NCBI GenBank assembly: GCA_028278555.1
Contig: JANQEA010000035.1
Coordinates: 1 to 64,000 of the forward strand
DNA length: 64,000 nt
Direction: 5' to 3'
Origin: Candidatus Bipolaricaulota bacterium
GTDB taxonomy: Bacteria > Bipolaricaulota > Bipolaricaulia > UBA7950 > UBA9294
Under the pieces are notes generated by a model that was given only the letters and a program-made list of their open reading frames with translations, made no database searches and was not told the DNA's origin. Position 1 is the first letter of the stretch, and the number at the start of each line of letters is the position of its first letter. The position numbers were made by a program, and so were the translations under genes. Shown here piece by piece: positions 7,100-16,017 of the stretch.

Positions 7100-9124
7100 C
7101 TAATCTCGCTCCTTCGAGGTCTGCTCCGACGATTCTTCCTTGTCGTCCTCCGGGACGGAGGACGATGAAGTGCCCTGCAGTCCGGTCCGCCGGAACCCGT
7201 CCCCTACGGTCTCCCGGTAGCCGGGTCCGAAGCTCGCGTCGCTCAAGCGGATGAGAATCGGATAGTCCTTGATCAGGAGATCCCGGATCACCGTCCCGCC
7301 GCCTGACGTCTCGAAGATCAGCTCCTGCTCGAATCCGTAGAGCACGTCGATCCCGATCACCGACCCCGCGTTCAGCCCCGGAATCGTGATCGTCCCCGGA
7401 ACACCGGGATCGGCGTCTCGGGCGATGCCGTCGGTCCAGACCGCCAGAATCCGGTCGCCGTTCGGATACCGGAAGGCGCAGGACGCGATGGGGCCGTAAT
7501 CGACGTCGATCGTCGCCGGCATATCGATTGACACGTGGCCGGACATGACGGTGTTCAAATTCGCCAATGCACTGAGTAGCCTGCTCTTGTTCGGCAAGAG
7601 AAGCTGGGTCACCGCCACATCGAGGCCGAGGTGGGTCAGCGTGGAGCGCAGGTAGTACTTCGCGCTCTCTGTCTCGCTGTACGTAGGCCACGGAGGCTCG
7701 GGAACATCGGGCGTATTCCAGTGAATCTCGTCGGCAACGAACTCCCCCCGAAATCCGTGCGCCCAAGCCGTGCTTTTGATGCTCCGTACGATGTTCGGAT
7801 AGTCGTCGTAGTACTCGCGGTGCCAATCGTGCTCGGGGGAGGAACCGTACATCGGGTGCCAGGACACGACGTCGGCAAGCGGCATCACGTCCGATCGAAG
7901 GATCCGAAACAGGTACTCATGGGAGGCTTCATCGATCAGGGAGTGCGTCCCCCCGACGACGACCTTCGCCCTCGAGTCGGCTTCTCGGATAACCGGTACC
8001 GCCTCTCGCACGAGTCGGAGGTAGTCCGTTGCGCGAATGGTCTGGATGTTGTCCGGGATGCTCGGCTCGTTCCAGACTTCGTAGAACGAGATGCGCCCCT
8101 TGAAGTGATCGACAATGCGCCGCACGAAGTCGAGATAGCGTTCGAGTTCGTCATCGCCCTGGAATCTGGGAGATGGCAACGAAGCGGCTCCGCCTGCGTC
8201 CTCCTTGTCCCAGAACGTGAGGTTGTAGGTCATCGAGATTCCCTGGGAAACGAGAGCGGAGACAAAGTGGTCGTGCTCAGACGACACGGTGGTTTCCGGT
8301 TTCGACCAGTCGATCTTCGGCGGATCAAGGTTGTTGATCGAGAGCCGAAGCCGCTTGAATCCGAGGTTCAGAATGTGCGCTTCATCGAGAAGCCCTTCCG
8401 GGAAGATCTCCGGCTCGTACTCCGGCCGCCGAAGCGCGAACGTCATCGTGCCGATCCGGTTGTCATCCAGGAGCGAAGATCTCAGCGCACAGAGCTTCCG
8501 GCAGCCTGTTTCGTTCCCCCGTTGGATGGCTGTCCTGCACGAAATGGGCTCCGAAGGCGTGCACTCGGGGACGGCATCGGCTACCGAAGGAGGGGAATCG
8601 CCTGTAGCAGAACGTTCCGCTGCAAACGAAGGAGCGACACCGAATCGCAATGCGAGGATCGCGCTCTCCACCCAGTACCCGCGTTCGCAGATCGCGAGAT
8701 GCGTCATCGACCGGAGCGGAATCAGGCGGATGCTCGCCATCCAAGCGCCACTCTCCCGTACAGCTTCGTACCACCCCTCCTCGAACCATCCCTCGTCCGT
8801 CCCCCACTGCCGGGTCCGCATCGCGCCTTCGAAGACCGACCGGGACGGCGCCTCGTCGAAGCGGACGACGACCCGGACAGAGAGCACCTGACGTCGACGG
8901 GCCGGATCGTAGTCCTGGGTCAGGTGAGCCAGGGCATAGACAGTGACGGAGATCTCCGTGGCGACCCCTTCCGTCGGCTCGCTGTCCCACGAAACCGTCA
9001 CCGCATCGACATCGCTGCCGAAGTCGACCGTCGCCCCGGGCGTGTCGCACACGGCCACCCACGATGCGATAGCCAGAACCGCCAAGCACAAGCCCAGCGT
9101 CTTCACCGCCGCGTGCCCAGCCAT
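7100..9124 (-). CDS. Secreted glycoside hydrolase-like protein (clan A TIM barrel)
   Basis: The 674-residue protein starts with a signal peptide (about residues 1-25, TLGLCLAVLAIASWVAVC). After an N-terminal beta-rich region of about 250 residues comes a TIM-barrel segment: ISFYEVWNEPSIPDN carries the clan A acid/base motif (W-N-E-P), VVGGTHSLID and VVSWHPMYG are barrel strands, and FRGEFVADEIHW offers the nucleophile glutamate. This looks most like GH39/GH5-type barrels, but the family and substrate cannot be fixed. The C-terminus is a beta-sandwich-like domain. Gene starts at the ATG at 9124 behind GGGGAG. The cysteine at 26 lacks a proper lipobox. Confidence 0.72.
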   Translation of the reverse strand: MAGHAAVKTLGLCLAVLAIASWVAVCDTPGATVDFGSDVDAVTVSWDSEPTEGVATEISVTVYALAHLTQDYDPARRRQVLSVRVVVRFDEAPSRSVFEGAMRTRQWGTDEGWFEEGWYEAVRESGAWMASIRLIPLRSMTHLAICERGYWVESAILALRFGVAPSFAAERSATGDSPPSVADAVPECTPSEPISCRTAIQRGNETGCRKLCALRSSLLDDNRIGTMTFALRRPEYEPEIFPEGLLDEAHILNLGFKRLRLSINNLDPPKIDWSKPETTVSSEHDHFVSALVSQGISMTYNLTFWDKEDAGGAASLPSPRFQGDDELERYLDFVRRIVDHFKGRISFYEVWNEPSIPDNIQTIRATDYLRLVREAVPVIREADSRAKVVVGGTHSLIDEASHEYLFRILRSDVMPLADVVSWHPMYGSSPEHDWHREYYDDYPNIVRSIKSTAWAHGFRGEFVADEIHWNTPDVPEPPWPTYSETESAKYYLRSTLTHLGLDVAVTQLLLPNKSRLLSALANLNTVMSGHVSIDMPATIDVDYGPIASCAFRYPNGDRILAVWTDGIARDADPGVPGTITIPGLNAGSVIGIDVLYGFEQELIFETSGGGTVIRDLLIKDYPILIRLSDASFGPGYRETVGDGFRRTGLQGTSSSSVPEDDKEESSEQTSKERD

Positions 9125-9187
9125 CCTCGACTCCCCTGTTCAGCGATCTTCTGCGCGGTCAACCGGTCTGTCCCCATACATCAGGGC

Positions 9188-9196
9188 ATTCTAACA
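9188..9196 (-). promoter_or_regulatory. Extended -10 promoter of the glycosidase-like gene
   Basis: Minus-strand TGTTAGAAT (9196-9188) is an extended -10 element; no good -35 lies upstream. Start of transcription would be about 55 bases before the ATG at 9124. Confidence 0.45.
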
Positions 9197-9312
9197 AGTA
9201 GCTTCGTGAACGCACGGCGACCCGACAGACGAGCGATCAATCCTCCAGAACGCCCGCTATACTCATCCCGCGATGATGCCTGCGTCATCGAGCCAATACG
9301 GTTCTCGATGCC

Positions 9313-9348
9313 GGGGGAGTCTGCTTCGCAGACTCCCGGTTGGCGAGG
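9313..9348 (+). repeat. Dispersed-family hairpin repeat in the ybaK leader
   Basis: GGGAGTCTGC (9315-9324), loop TTC, GCAGACTCCC (9328-9337), then the conserved flank GGTTGGCGAGG (9338-9348). It is 26 bases before the ybaK start. A smaller hairpin, CGATGA/TCATCG, lies at about 9271-9290, and a -10-like TATACT at 9258-9263 would put both hairpins into the ybaK leader RNA. Confidence 0.7.
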
Positions 9349-9373
9349 AAGCGAGGATCTGTGGGGAGATAGC

Positions 9374-9838
9374 ATGTCAACACGCGGCGTGTACCTGCTC
9401 AGAGATGCGGGGATCGAGCACGAGGTACTCACCTATCGCTACGTGAAGATGGGCGCGCAGATCGCCGCCGACGCGGTCGGCCAGCTGCACGAAATCGTCA
9501 TGAAGTCCCTCGTCTTCCGTGCCGACGACGGAACGTTCCTCTTCGCGCTGATCGGCTCGAACGGGAACGTCAGCACACGGAAGCTCGGCCGCGCCACCGG
9601 ACACAAGCACATCGAGGCGGCAGCTCCCCGGGATGCGGAACGAATCACTGGCTACCGCGTCGGCGGAATCAGCCCGCTTGGATCACGTCAAGCGCTTCCG
9701 GTGATCGTCGACGCCCAGACCGCCGAACATCCGGCTCTGATCCTCAACGCCGGCGCCCGCGGGACGCTCGTCCGACTGGCGACGGACGACCTGATCCGGA
9801 TCCTCGACGCGTCGATCGCCGACATCCGCACCGGATAG
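9374..9838 (+). CDS. ybaK: Cys-tRNA(Pro)/aminoacyl-tRNA deacylase, YbaK/EbsC family
   Basis: YbaK hydrolyses mischarged tRNAs in trans to proofread prolyl-tRNA synthetase. The 154-residue protein has the family order: KSLVFRADDGTFLFALI with the conserved lysine, NVSTRKLGRATGHKHIEAA, the glycine-rich YRVGGISPLGSRQALPV, and the C-terminal LNAGARGTLVRLATDDLIRIL. GGGGAG precedes the ATG at 9374 by five bases. The gene is rightward and converges on pepF with a five-base gap. Confidence 0.92.
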   Translation: MSTRGVYLLRDAGIEHEVLTYRYVKMGAQIAADAVGQLHEIVMKSLVFRADDGTFLFALIGSNGNVSTRKLGRATGHKHIEAAAPRDAERITGYRVGGISPLGSRQALPVIVDAQTAEHPALILNAGARGTLVRLATDDLIRILDASIADIRTG

Positions 9839-9843
9839 GAGAA

Positions 9844-11616
9844 CTAGGTCGCTTCGAGCTCGTCGATCATCCCGGCGATGACGTCGAATCCGCCCTGCCA
9901 GAACGCCTCGGTCCGGATGTCGATCCCCGCCTCGTCGAGGATCGCCAGGGGCGCCATCGACCCACCGTGCGACAGGACCCGAAGGTAGCGGGGGACGAAC
10001 GCTTCGCCTTCCGCCTCGTACTGGCGATAGAGGCCCAGAACGAGCAAGAGCCCGAACGCGTACGCGTAGCAGTAGAACGGGACTTGATAGATGTGTGGAA
10101 TCCCGACCCACTCCCAGCGGAACTCTTCGGCCAGCTCGACGGAGTCGGCGAACTGCTCGCGGAGGTTCTCCATGTAGCGCTCGCAGAGCCGGTCGACCGT
10201 CGCCCCGTCTCCGCTGATCAGCGCGTGCGCCTCCCGCTCGAACAGGACGAAGTAGGCCTGGCGGAGAATCGATGCATAGCAGTTGTCGACGTACTCAGCG
10301 AGCAAGGATCGGCGCACACCGGGATCTGTCTCCTCGCCGAGCATCCGCTTCAAGAGCAGCAGCTCGGCGAAGTTCGAAGCCGTCTCCGCCAGCGGCAGTG
10401 GCGCGTGGAAGGTGAGGACGGAGTGATCCGACGCGAGCATCGAGTGAACGGCATGGCCGAGCTCGTGTGCCAGGGTCGACGCGTCGTCCATCCGCCCGGC
10501 GTAGTTGACGAGAACCCACGGGACTCGGTCCGGAACGACGCCGTAACAGAACGCGCCGGAGTCCTTCCCGCGCTGCAACTTCGCGTGCAGGTGATCCGAA
10601 GCGAGGACACGCTCGGCCATCTCGGCCATCTCTGGAGCGAAACCTCGCATGCTCTCGAGCGTCCAGTCGACGGCGTCCACGAACGCCACCTCTCGCCGCT
10701 CCGCTTGGATCGGCGCGTAGACGTCGTAGCGCCGGAGGCGGTCGAGGCCGAGCCAGCCGGCCTTCAGCCGAAAGTAGCGATGGAAGACCGCCGCGTTCTT
10801 CCGACAGGCGTTGAGAAGAGCGTCGACGACCCCGTCGGGGAGGTCGTTTCGCAGGTTTCGCGGTGAGATTGCCTCCGCCATCCCCCGCAGGTCGACGTTC
10901 TCGTCGTGCCAATCGCCGACGACGTGCGTGTAAATCTGCCCGAGGACGTTGCCCTGCTCGCCGAACGTCTCGTGCAGCGCTCGATAGGCGGCGGCCCGAT
11001 TCTCGGACGACGGATCCCGCACGTAGACGCCCAACTCCGGCGCAGTGAGCGTCTTCCGCTCGCCGTCGATCGTTACATCGAAGGTCAGGTCGTTTGCGAT
11101 CATGTCGTAGATCGCGGTCAGCGCTTGAACCCCGTGGACGTCCTTGATGTTGATGATCCGCTCTTCGGCCTCGGAGCGGGCGTACGGCGCCATCCGGCGG
11201 AGCGATTCGAGGTAGTAGCGAAGGCCGCCGCTCGCCTCGAGCAGGCGAGCCGCAGGATCCGCGTCAAGCTCCTTCCACCATAGCTCGAAGAAGAGGGTCC
11301 GATTCCGGACATCGGCCAACAGCCGATCGATCCGGCCGCGAAACGCGAGCGCTTCCTGATCGGTCGTCTTCTCGGCGAGCCAGAGGCTGGCGTAGCCATC
11401 GAGCAGAGCTGTCGAGGTTCGGATTCGTTCGACCTGCTCCAGGATGCCGCCGAAGGTCTCATCATCGACCGACGGGTTGAGCTTCTCACGGCAGATCTCG
11501 AATGCGGCCGCGGCCGCTTCGAGGTCGGCGAGCGCTGCCTTCACCTCCGGTCCGTCACTCGATGGGAAGAGATCGTCGAGGCTCCACGTCCCGATCGCGT
11601 AGGTCGGATCAGCCAT
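9844..11616 (-). CDS. pepF: Oligoendopeptidase F (M3 metallopeptidase)
   Basis: PepF degrades oligopeptides in the cytoplasm. The 590-residue protein has the zinc site STLAHELGHAVHSMLA (HELGH) with a downstream glutamate in LPLAETASNFAELLLLKRML, typical of M3B peptidases. N-terminal helical region and length are normal. The start is ATG at 11616 or the adjacent GTG at 11619; both overlap the end of the upstream HD-domain gene by a few bases, so translation is probably coupled. Confidence 0.93.
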   Translation of the reverse strand: MADPTYAIGTWSLDDLFPSSDGPEVKAALADLEAAAAAFEICREKLNPSVDDETFGGILEQVERIRTSTALLDGYASLWLAEKTTDQEALAFRGRIDRLLADVRNRTLFFELWWKELDADPAARLLEASGGLRYYLESLRRMAPYARSEAEERIINIKDVHGVQALTAIYDMIANDLTFDVTIDGERKTLTAPELGVYVRDPSSENRAAAYRALHETFGEQGNVLGQIYTHVVGDWHDENVDLRGMAEAISPRNLRNDLPDGVVDALLNACRKNAAVFHRYFRLKAGWLGLDRLRRYDVYAPIQAERREVAFVDAVDWTLESMRGFAPEMAEMAERVLASDHLHAKLQRGKDSGAFCYGVVPDRVPWVLVNYAGRMDDASTLAHELGHAVHSMLASDHSVLTFHAPLPLAETASNFAELLLLKRMLGEETDPGVRRSLLAEYVDNCYASILRQAYFVLFEREAHALISGDGATVDRLCERYMENLREQFADSVELAEEFRWEWVGIPHIYQVPFYCYAYAFGLLLVLGLYRQYEAEGEAFVPRYLRVLSHGGSMAPLAILDEAGIDIRTEAFWQGGFDVIAGMIDELEAT

Positions 11617-12205
11617 CACTCGACCCGCCTTCAGCGGAGGATCCGTCGAGTCCGAGCTCGGCGGCCGCCGCCTTCATCCCCTCGATCACGTCGGCGATCA
11701 GCTCACTCCGTTCGACCCCGAGCATGTCGATCCCCTTCTGGATGATCTCGCGATCGGCCCCGGCGGCAAACGCCTTGTCCTTCCACTTCTTCGTCACCGA
11801 CTTCACCTTCAGATCCAGCAGGCTCTTCGATGGCCGAACGAGGGCGACGGCGATGATCAAGCCGGTCAGCTCATCGATCGCGTAGAGGACCTTCTCCATC
11901 TCGTGCTCCGGCTCGACATCGGTGCAGATTCCCCATCCATGGGAGATGACCGCATGAATGTAGTCCTCCGGCCAACCGCGCTCCCGGAGGATCTCCTCGG
12001 TCTTCGCGCAGTGCTGCTCGGGGAACTGCTCGTAGTCGAGGTCGTGAACGAGACCGACCGCACCCCACTTCTCTTCGTCGTGCCCCAGCTTGCGGGCCAT
12101 GTGGCGCATCACGGCCTCGACGGCCAACCCATGTTTGATCAGCCGATCGTTCTTGTTGAACTCGGACAGCAGTGCGTAGGCGTCTTCGCGCGTCGGTGCC
12201 ACCAT
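11609..12205 (-). CDS. HD-domain hydrolase
   Basis: The 198-residue protein has HD superfamily signatures: NDRLIKHGLAVEAVMRHMA, then GLVHDLDYEQFPEQH with the His-Asp metal pair, then HAVISHGWG and YAIDELTGLI. HD proteins of this size are metal-dependent phosphohydrolases, often of nucleotides; the substrate is unknown. AAGGAGGG lies nine bases before the ATG at 12205. It overlaps pepF and lies upstream of it, forming a two-gene operon. The C-terminus is Gly/Ser-rich and probably disordered. Confidence 0.85.
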   Translation of the reverse strand: MVAPTREDAYALLSEFNKNDRLIKHGLAVEAVMRHMARKLGHDEEKWGAVGLVHDLDYEQFPEQHCAKTEEILRERGWPEDYIHAVISHGWGICTDVEPEHEMEKVLYAIDELTGLIIAVALVRPSKSLLDLKVKSVTKKWKDKAFAAGADREIIQKGIDMLGVERSELIADVIEGMKAAAAELGLDGSSAEGGSSDG

Positions 12206-12239
12206 TCTTCGATCCCTCCTTGTCGCGTCCGTGGCCGCT

Positions 12240-12268
12240 ACTCTATCCTCCTAGTGAAAGCGCGTCCA
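12240..12268 (-). promoter_or_regulatory. Promoter of the HD protein-pepF operon
   Basis: Minus strand: -35 TGGACG (12268-12263), 17-base spacer, -10 TAGAGT (12245-12240), placing the start about 28 bases before the ATG. Confidence 0.45.
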
Positions 12269-12330
12269 TCCGCCATGTGTGGATGCTGGGCCGTCGTCGA
12301 TCCCGTATAGTCTCGGCCCGGAGGTACGCT

Positions 12331-13113
12331 GTGTCTATCGAGATCGCAACGTTCATCCCGCTCTTCTTCGCCGCCATCGGCATCGGGTTCTTCGCGAGCC
12401 TCCTCGGGCTCGGCGGCGGGGTCTTCATGGTTCCACTCCTCCTCCTCGGAGGATTCGTCACCACGCAGCCGCACGCTGCCGGTACGAGCATCGCCGCCGT
12501 TCTGTTCACCGGGATCTCCGCGTCGATCGCCTACTTCCGTCGGAAGGCGATCGATTTCCGCATCGGGCTGCTGTTCATGCCGAGCGCGATCGCCGGGGTC
12601 TTCCTCGGACGCTTCATCGTCGCCAGCGTCAACGCCAGGTGGCTCACCCTCGCCTTCGGTGTCTTCCTCTTGTACCCGGCCGCGATGATGCTTCTCGGAC
12701 GGACCACCAAGGATACGACCGCGAAGCTCGGCGACGGAGCCTCCGGCTGGCGTTTCTACCTCTTCGTCGCGGCGATCGGGTTGGTCGCAGGGACCGCGAC
12801 GAAGCTCTTCGGCATCGGCGGAGGCACAGTCTTCGTCCCCTCACTCCTCTTCTTCCTCGGGCTCGACATTGTCGGCGCGGTCGCCGTCAGCCTGTTCGTG
12901 ATGATCCCGACCGCGGCGATCAGCGCGGTCACCAGCTGGATCGACCAGACCCTGCATCTGGAACTCGCGATCCCGCTGATCCTCGGGATCGTCATCGGCG
13001 CCCAGATCGGACCGCGAGTCGGATCGCGAATCCCAAAGAAGAGGCTTCGCCAGCTGTTCGGTGTCGTCCTCGTCTACGCCGCGGTGAACATGATCCTCAA
13101 GGGGATCCGCTAG
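12331..13113 (+). CDS. TauE/SafE-family membrane permease (sulfite exporter family)
   Basis: The 260-residue protein has about eight membrane helices in two homologous halves, each with a glycine-rich entry loop: SLLGLGGGVFMVPLLLLGGF near residue 25 and TKLFGIGGGTVFVPSLLFFL near residue 155. This internal repeat defines the TauE/SafE family, whose members move sulfite, sulfoacetate or other small anions. The GTG at 12331 follows GGAGGT with good spacing. The open frame extends upstream but is not membrane-like. Substrate is unknown and neighbours give no clue. Confidence 0.88.
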   Translation: MSIEIATFIPLFFAAIGIGFFASLLGLGGGVFMVPLLLLGGFVTTQPHAAGTSIAAVLFTGISASIAYFRRKAIDFRIGLLFMPSAIAGVFLGRFIVASVNARWLTLAFGVFLLYPAAMMLLGRTTKDTTAKLGDGASGWRFYLFVAAIGLVAGTATKLFGIGGGTVFVPSLLFFLGLDIVGAVAVSLFVMIPTAAISAVTSWIDQTLHLELAIPLILGIVIGAQIGPRVGSRIPKKRLRQLFGVVLVYAAVNMILKGIR

Positions 13114-13129
13114 TCGAACGACAAACGGA

Positions 13130-13158
13130 TTGACACCCGCCGCTCGCGCGGTGAGAAT
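13130..13158 (+). promoter_or_regulatory. Promoter of the short asparaginase gene
   Basis: A consensus -35 TTGACA (13130-13135), 17-base spacer and -10 GAGAAT (13153-13158) lie between the permease and asparaginase genes; transcription would start about 28 bases before the ATG. Confidence 0.55.
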
Positions 13159-13192
13159 CCCGCCTCCATCCACAAGCAACCGGGAGCTGACG

Positions 13193-13693
13193 ATGCGGAT
13201 TGCGATGCTGACAACAGGCGGGACGATCGAGAAGACGTTCAACGAGCACGACGGCTCTCTACGACATGCGCTGACCACCCTCCCGAAACTCCTCGCGACG
13301 TTCCGGCTGCCCGATCTGGTGATCGAAACGAAGCAAATCTTGTTCAAGGATTCCCTGCAAATCACCGAGGACGAGCGTGCGCAGATCCTCGTCGAAGTGC
13401 GTGAGACCGCTGTCTCAGCGGACGCAGTGATCGTCCTTCACGGGACCGACACACTCGCGCGAACCGGCGAGCTTCTCCATCGCGAGCTGGCACCGCACCG
13501 CGTGCCTGTCCTCCTCACCGGTGCGATGCGCCCCTACGAGTTTCGCGACACCGACGCGATTCAGAACGTCACCGAAGCGCTGCTGGCCGCCCGACTCGTC
13601 GAGCCCGGCGTCTACGCCGTGATGCACAACCGCGTCCTCCGCTTCCCCGGAGTCATCAAGAACACCGAGCTTTTGACGTTCGAGCGGGCATAA
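13193..13693 (+). CDS. Single-domain L-asparaginase-like protein
   Basis: Only the N-terminal asparaginase domain is present: 166 residues against about 330 in full enzymes. TTGGTIEKT contains the first catalytic threonine and VLHGTDTLARTG the second motif (T-D). The remainder, VLLTGAMRPYEFRDTDAIQN, also fits. Full enzymes form active sites between N- and C-domains of partners, so this short form either works differently or has another substrate; similar short proteins exist in other bacteria. GGGAG precedes the ATG at 13193. No frameshift remnant of a C-domain is visible before the clp promoter. Confidence 0.8.
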   Translation: MRIAMLTTGGTIEKTFNEHDGSLRHALTTLPKLLATFRLPDLVIETKQILFKDSLQITEDERAQILVEVRETAVSADAVIVLHGTDTLARTGELLHRELAPHRVPVLLTGAMRPYEFRDTDAIQNVTEALLAARLVEPGVYAVMHNRVLRFPGVIKNTELLTFERA

Positions 13694-13715
13694 TCCGAGC
13701 TTCCGTCTGAACGGC

Positions 13716-13744
13716 TTGACATCCCCGGAGGGGCGTCATACACT
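13716..13744 (+). promoter_or_regulatory. Promoter of the Clp ATPase gene
   Basis: Consensus -35 TTGACA (13716-13721), exact 17-base spacer, -10 TACACT (13739-13744). The predicted start, near 13751, falls on the CIRCE-like element. Confidence 0.75.
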
Positions 13745-13749
13745 GCGCG

Positions 13750-13776
13750 TTAGCAGTCTCATGTCTTGACTGCCAG
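13750..13776 (+). promoter_or_regulatory. CIRCE-like operator (HrcA heat-shock repressor site)
   Basis: TTAGCAGTC, nine bases, then GACTGCCAG. The CIRCE consensus is TTAGCACTC-N9-GAGTGCTAA; the left arm matches 8/9, the right 6/9, and the nine-base spacing is exact. It sits at the predicted transcription start of a Clp ATPase, where HrcA sites normally lie. HrcA itself is not in the window. Confidence 0.75.
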
Positions 13777-13791
13777 ACCCAGGAGAAACGC

Positions 13792-16017
13792 ATGATCCGA
13801 TTCGACAAGATGACCGAGGGGGCGCAAGAGCTCTTCCGCGAAGCGCAGGACCTCCTCACCCGGTACAAGCACAACCAACTCGATGTCGAGCACATCGCGA
13901 TGATCCTCGTCAGCGTCGAGGGCGTCGGCCGGGAGATCCTCCAGACCATGGGAATCAACCTCGACGCCCTGGCGAAGGATCTCGACGTGCTTCTGACAAG
14001 CAAGCCGTCCGTCGCGGGGCAGATCGGCGGCCAGGTCTACATCACACCGCGACTCGACGGCGTTGTCCAGGCGGCCCAGATGGAGGCCGATCGCCTCCAC
14101 GACGACTACATCGGGACCGATCACCTGTTGCTCGCAATCAGCCGGACGACCGATCCCCAGATCCGGCGCATTCTCGGACGTCACCAGATCACGCCGGAAG
14201 CGATCTACTCATCGCTCCGCGACGTTCGAGGCGAACAGCGCCTGACCGACCGCGAGGGGGAGGACCGGTACCAGATCCTCCGGAAGTACTCGCGGAACCT
14301 GACCGAGATGGCAAAGCGCGGCGAACTCGATCCGGTGATCGGGCGGGAAGAGGAGATCCGTCGGATGGAGCAGATCCTCTCGCGTCGCCGGAAGAACAAT
14401 CCGGTGCTGATCGGCGAGCCGGGTGTCGGCAAGACGGCGATCGCCGAAGGGCTCGCGCAGCGGGTCGTCGACGGAACGGTCGCGGAGACCCTGAAGGAGA
14501 AGGAGATCGTCGCCCTCGACATCGGGTCGATGGTCGCCGGATCGAAGTTCCGCGGCGAGTTCGAGGACCGCCTGAAGGCGGTGATCCGAGAGATCGAGGC
14601 CCAGGCCGGCGAGACGATCCTGTTCGTCGACGAGCTGCACACGCTCGTCGGTGCCGGAGCGGCCGAGGGAGCGATCGACGCGTCGAACATGCTCAAGGAG
14701 CCGCTCTCGCGCGGGACGTTCCAGATGATCGGCGCGACGACGCTCGACGAGTACCGCGAGCGGATCGAGAAGGACTCCGCGTTCGAGCGCCGGTTCCAGC
14801 GGGTCCTCGTCCGCGAGCCGACGGCCGAGGAGACGATCGCCATCCTCGAGGGGCTCTGCGAGAAGCTGACCGAGCACCACCGGATCGAGATCACCGACGA
14901 GGCGCTCGGCGCCGCCGCGCGGCTCTCCGAACGGTACCTCACCGATCGGTTCCTTCCGGACAAGGCAATCGACCTCGTCGACGAAGCGGCGAGCCGTCTT
15001 CGCGTCGACGGGACCGGCGAGGCGGTCACCGAAGCGCAGATCGCCGCGCTCGTCTCGCAGTGGACCGGGATCCCGGTCGAACGGATGCTCGAGGAGGAGC
15101 GGGCCCGACTGACGAGCATGGAAGACGCGCTTCACGCGCGGGTGATCGATCAAGACGAGGCCGTCCGCGCCGTTGCCGAAGCGGTCCGACACTCGCGTGC
15201 CGGGCTGTCCGATCCTCGACGCCCGATCGGCACGTTCCTCTTCCTCGGCCCGACCGGCGTCGGGAAGACCGAGCTGGCAAAGACGCTCGCCGCGTTCCTC
15301 TTCGGCAGCGACACAGCGCTGTTGCGGATCGACATGTCCGAGTACATGGAGCGACACGCCGTCGCCCGGCTGATCGGGTCACCGCCCGGCTACGTCGGCT
15401 ACGAGGAGGGCGGGCAACTGACCGAGGCGGTCCGACGCCGCCCGTACCAGGTCGTCCTCTTCGACGAGATCGAGAAGGCCCACGCCCAGGTGATGAACCT
15501 CCTCCTCCAGCTGCTCGACGAGGGTCGCCTGACCGACGGCCACGGCCGGACTGTCGACTTCCGGCACACGATCCTGATCATGACGTCGAACGCCGGAAGC
15601 GAGCATTTCCAGACCGACGCGAGCGAGGAGACGATCCACGAGCGGGTCCGCGCCGATCTGAAGACGACCTTCCGCCCCGAGTTCCTCAATCGGATCGACG
15701 AGACAATCATCTTCCATCCGCTCTCCGAAGGGGCGATCGAGCGGATCGTCGATCTCAAGGTCGACGACCTGAACGAGCGCCTCGCCGAGCAGGAGATCGC
15801 GCTGGTTCTCACAGACGAGGCGAAGCGGGTTCTCAGCAAAGCGGGGTACGACCCTCACTACGGAGCGCGGCCGCTCGCTCGAGCGCTGAAGCGGCTGATC
15901 GAGAACCCACTCGCCGGGAAGATCGTCGCCAGCGAGATCGCCGACGGTGACCGTGTCACGGTCGATGCCGCGGCGATGTCCGATGTGCTGTTGATTCGAA
16001 GGGCCGAGAGAACTTGA
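13792..16017 (+). CDS. ClpB/ClpC-type AAA+ unfoldase lacking a middle domain
   Basis: The 741-residue protein has an N-terminal Clp repeat domain (about 1-145, [20 protein letters not shown]), AAA domain 1 with [13 protein letters not shown] and [15 protein letters not shown] domain 2 with [13 protein letters not shown] and [11 protein letters not shown], and a C-terminal ClpB D2 small domain. Between the two AAA modules only a dozen or so residues separate [11 protein letters not shown] from [21 protein letters not shown]: the coiled-coil middle domain of ClpB (about 125 residues) or ClpC (about 50) is absent. This suggests a ClpC/ClpA-like unfoldase without M-domain control. AGGAG precedes the ATG. 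Expression is probably heat-regulated through the CIRCE-like site. Confidence 0.9.
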   Translation: MIRFDKMTEGAQELFREAQDLLTRYKHNQLDVEHIAMILVSVEGVGREILQTMGINLDALAKDLDVLLTSKPSVAGQIGGQVYITPRLDGVVQAAQMEADRLHDDYIGTDHLLLAISRTTDPQIRRILGRHQITPEAIYSSLRDVRGEQRLTDREGEDRYQILRKYSRNLTEMAKRGELDPVIGREEEIRRMEQILSRRRKNNPVLIGEPGVGKTAIAEGLAQRVVDGTVAETLKEKEIVALDIGSMVAGSKFRGEFEDRLKAVIREIEAQAGETILFVDELHTLVGAGAAEGAIDASNMLKEPLSRGTFQMIGATTLDEYRERIEKDSAFERRFQRVLVREPTAEETIAILEGLCEKLTEHHRIEITDEALGAAARLSERYLTDRFLPDKAIDLVDEAASRLRVDGTGEAVTEAQIAALVSQWTGIPVERMLEEERARLTSMEDALHARVIDQDEAVRAVAEAVRHSRAGLSDPRRPIGTFLFLGPTGVGKTELAKTLAAFLFGSDTALLRIDMSEYMERHAVARLIGSPPGYVGYEEGGQLTEAVRRRPYQVVLFDEIEKAHAQVMNLLLQLLDEGRLTDGHGRTVDFRHTILIMTSNAGSEHFQTDASEETIHERVRADLKTTFRPEFLNRIDETIIFHPLSEGAIERIVDLKVDDLNERLAEQEIALVLTDEAKRVLSKAGYDPHYGARPLARALKRLIENPLAGKIVASEIADGDRVTVDAAAMSDVLLIRRAERT

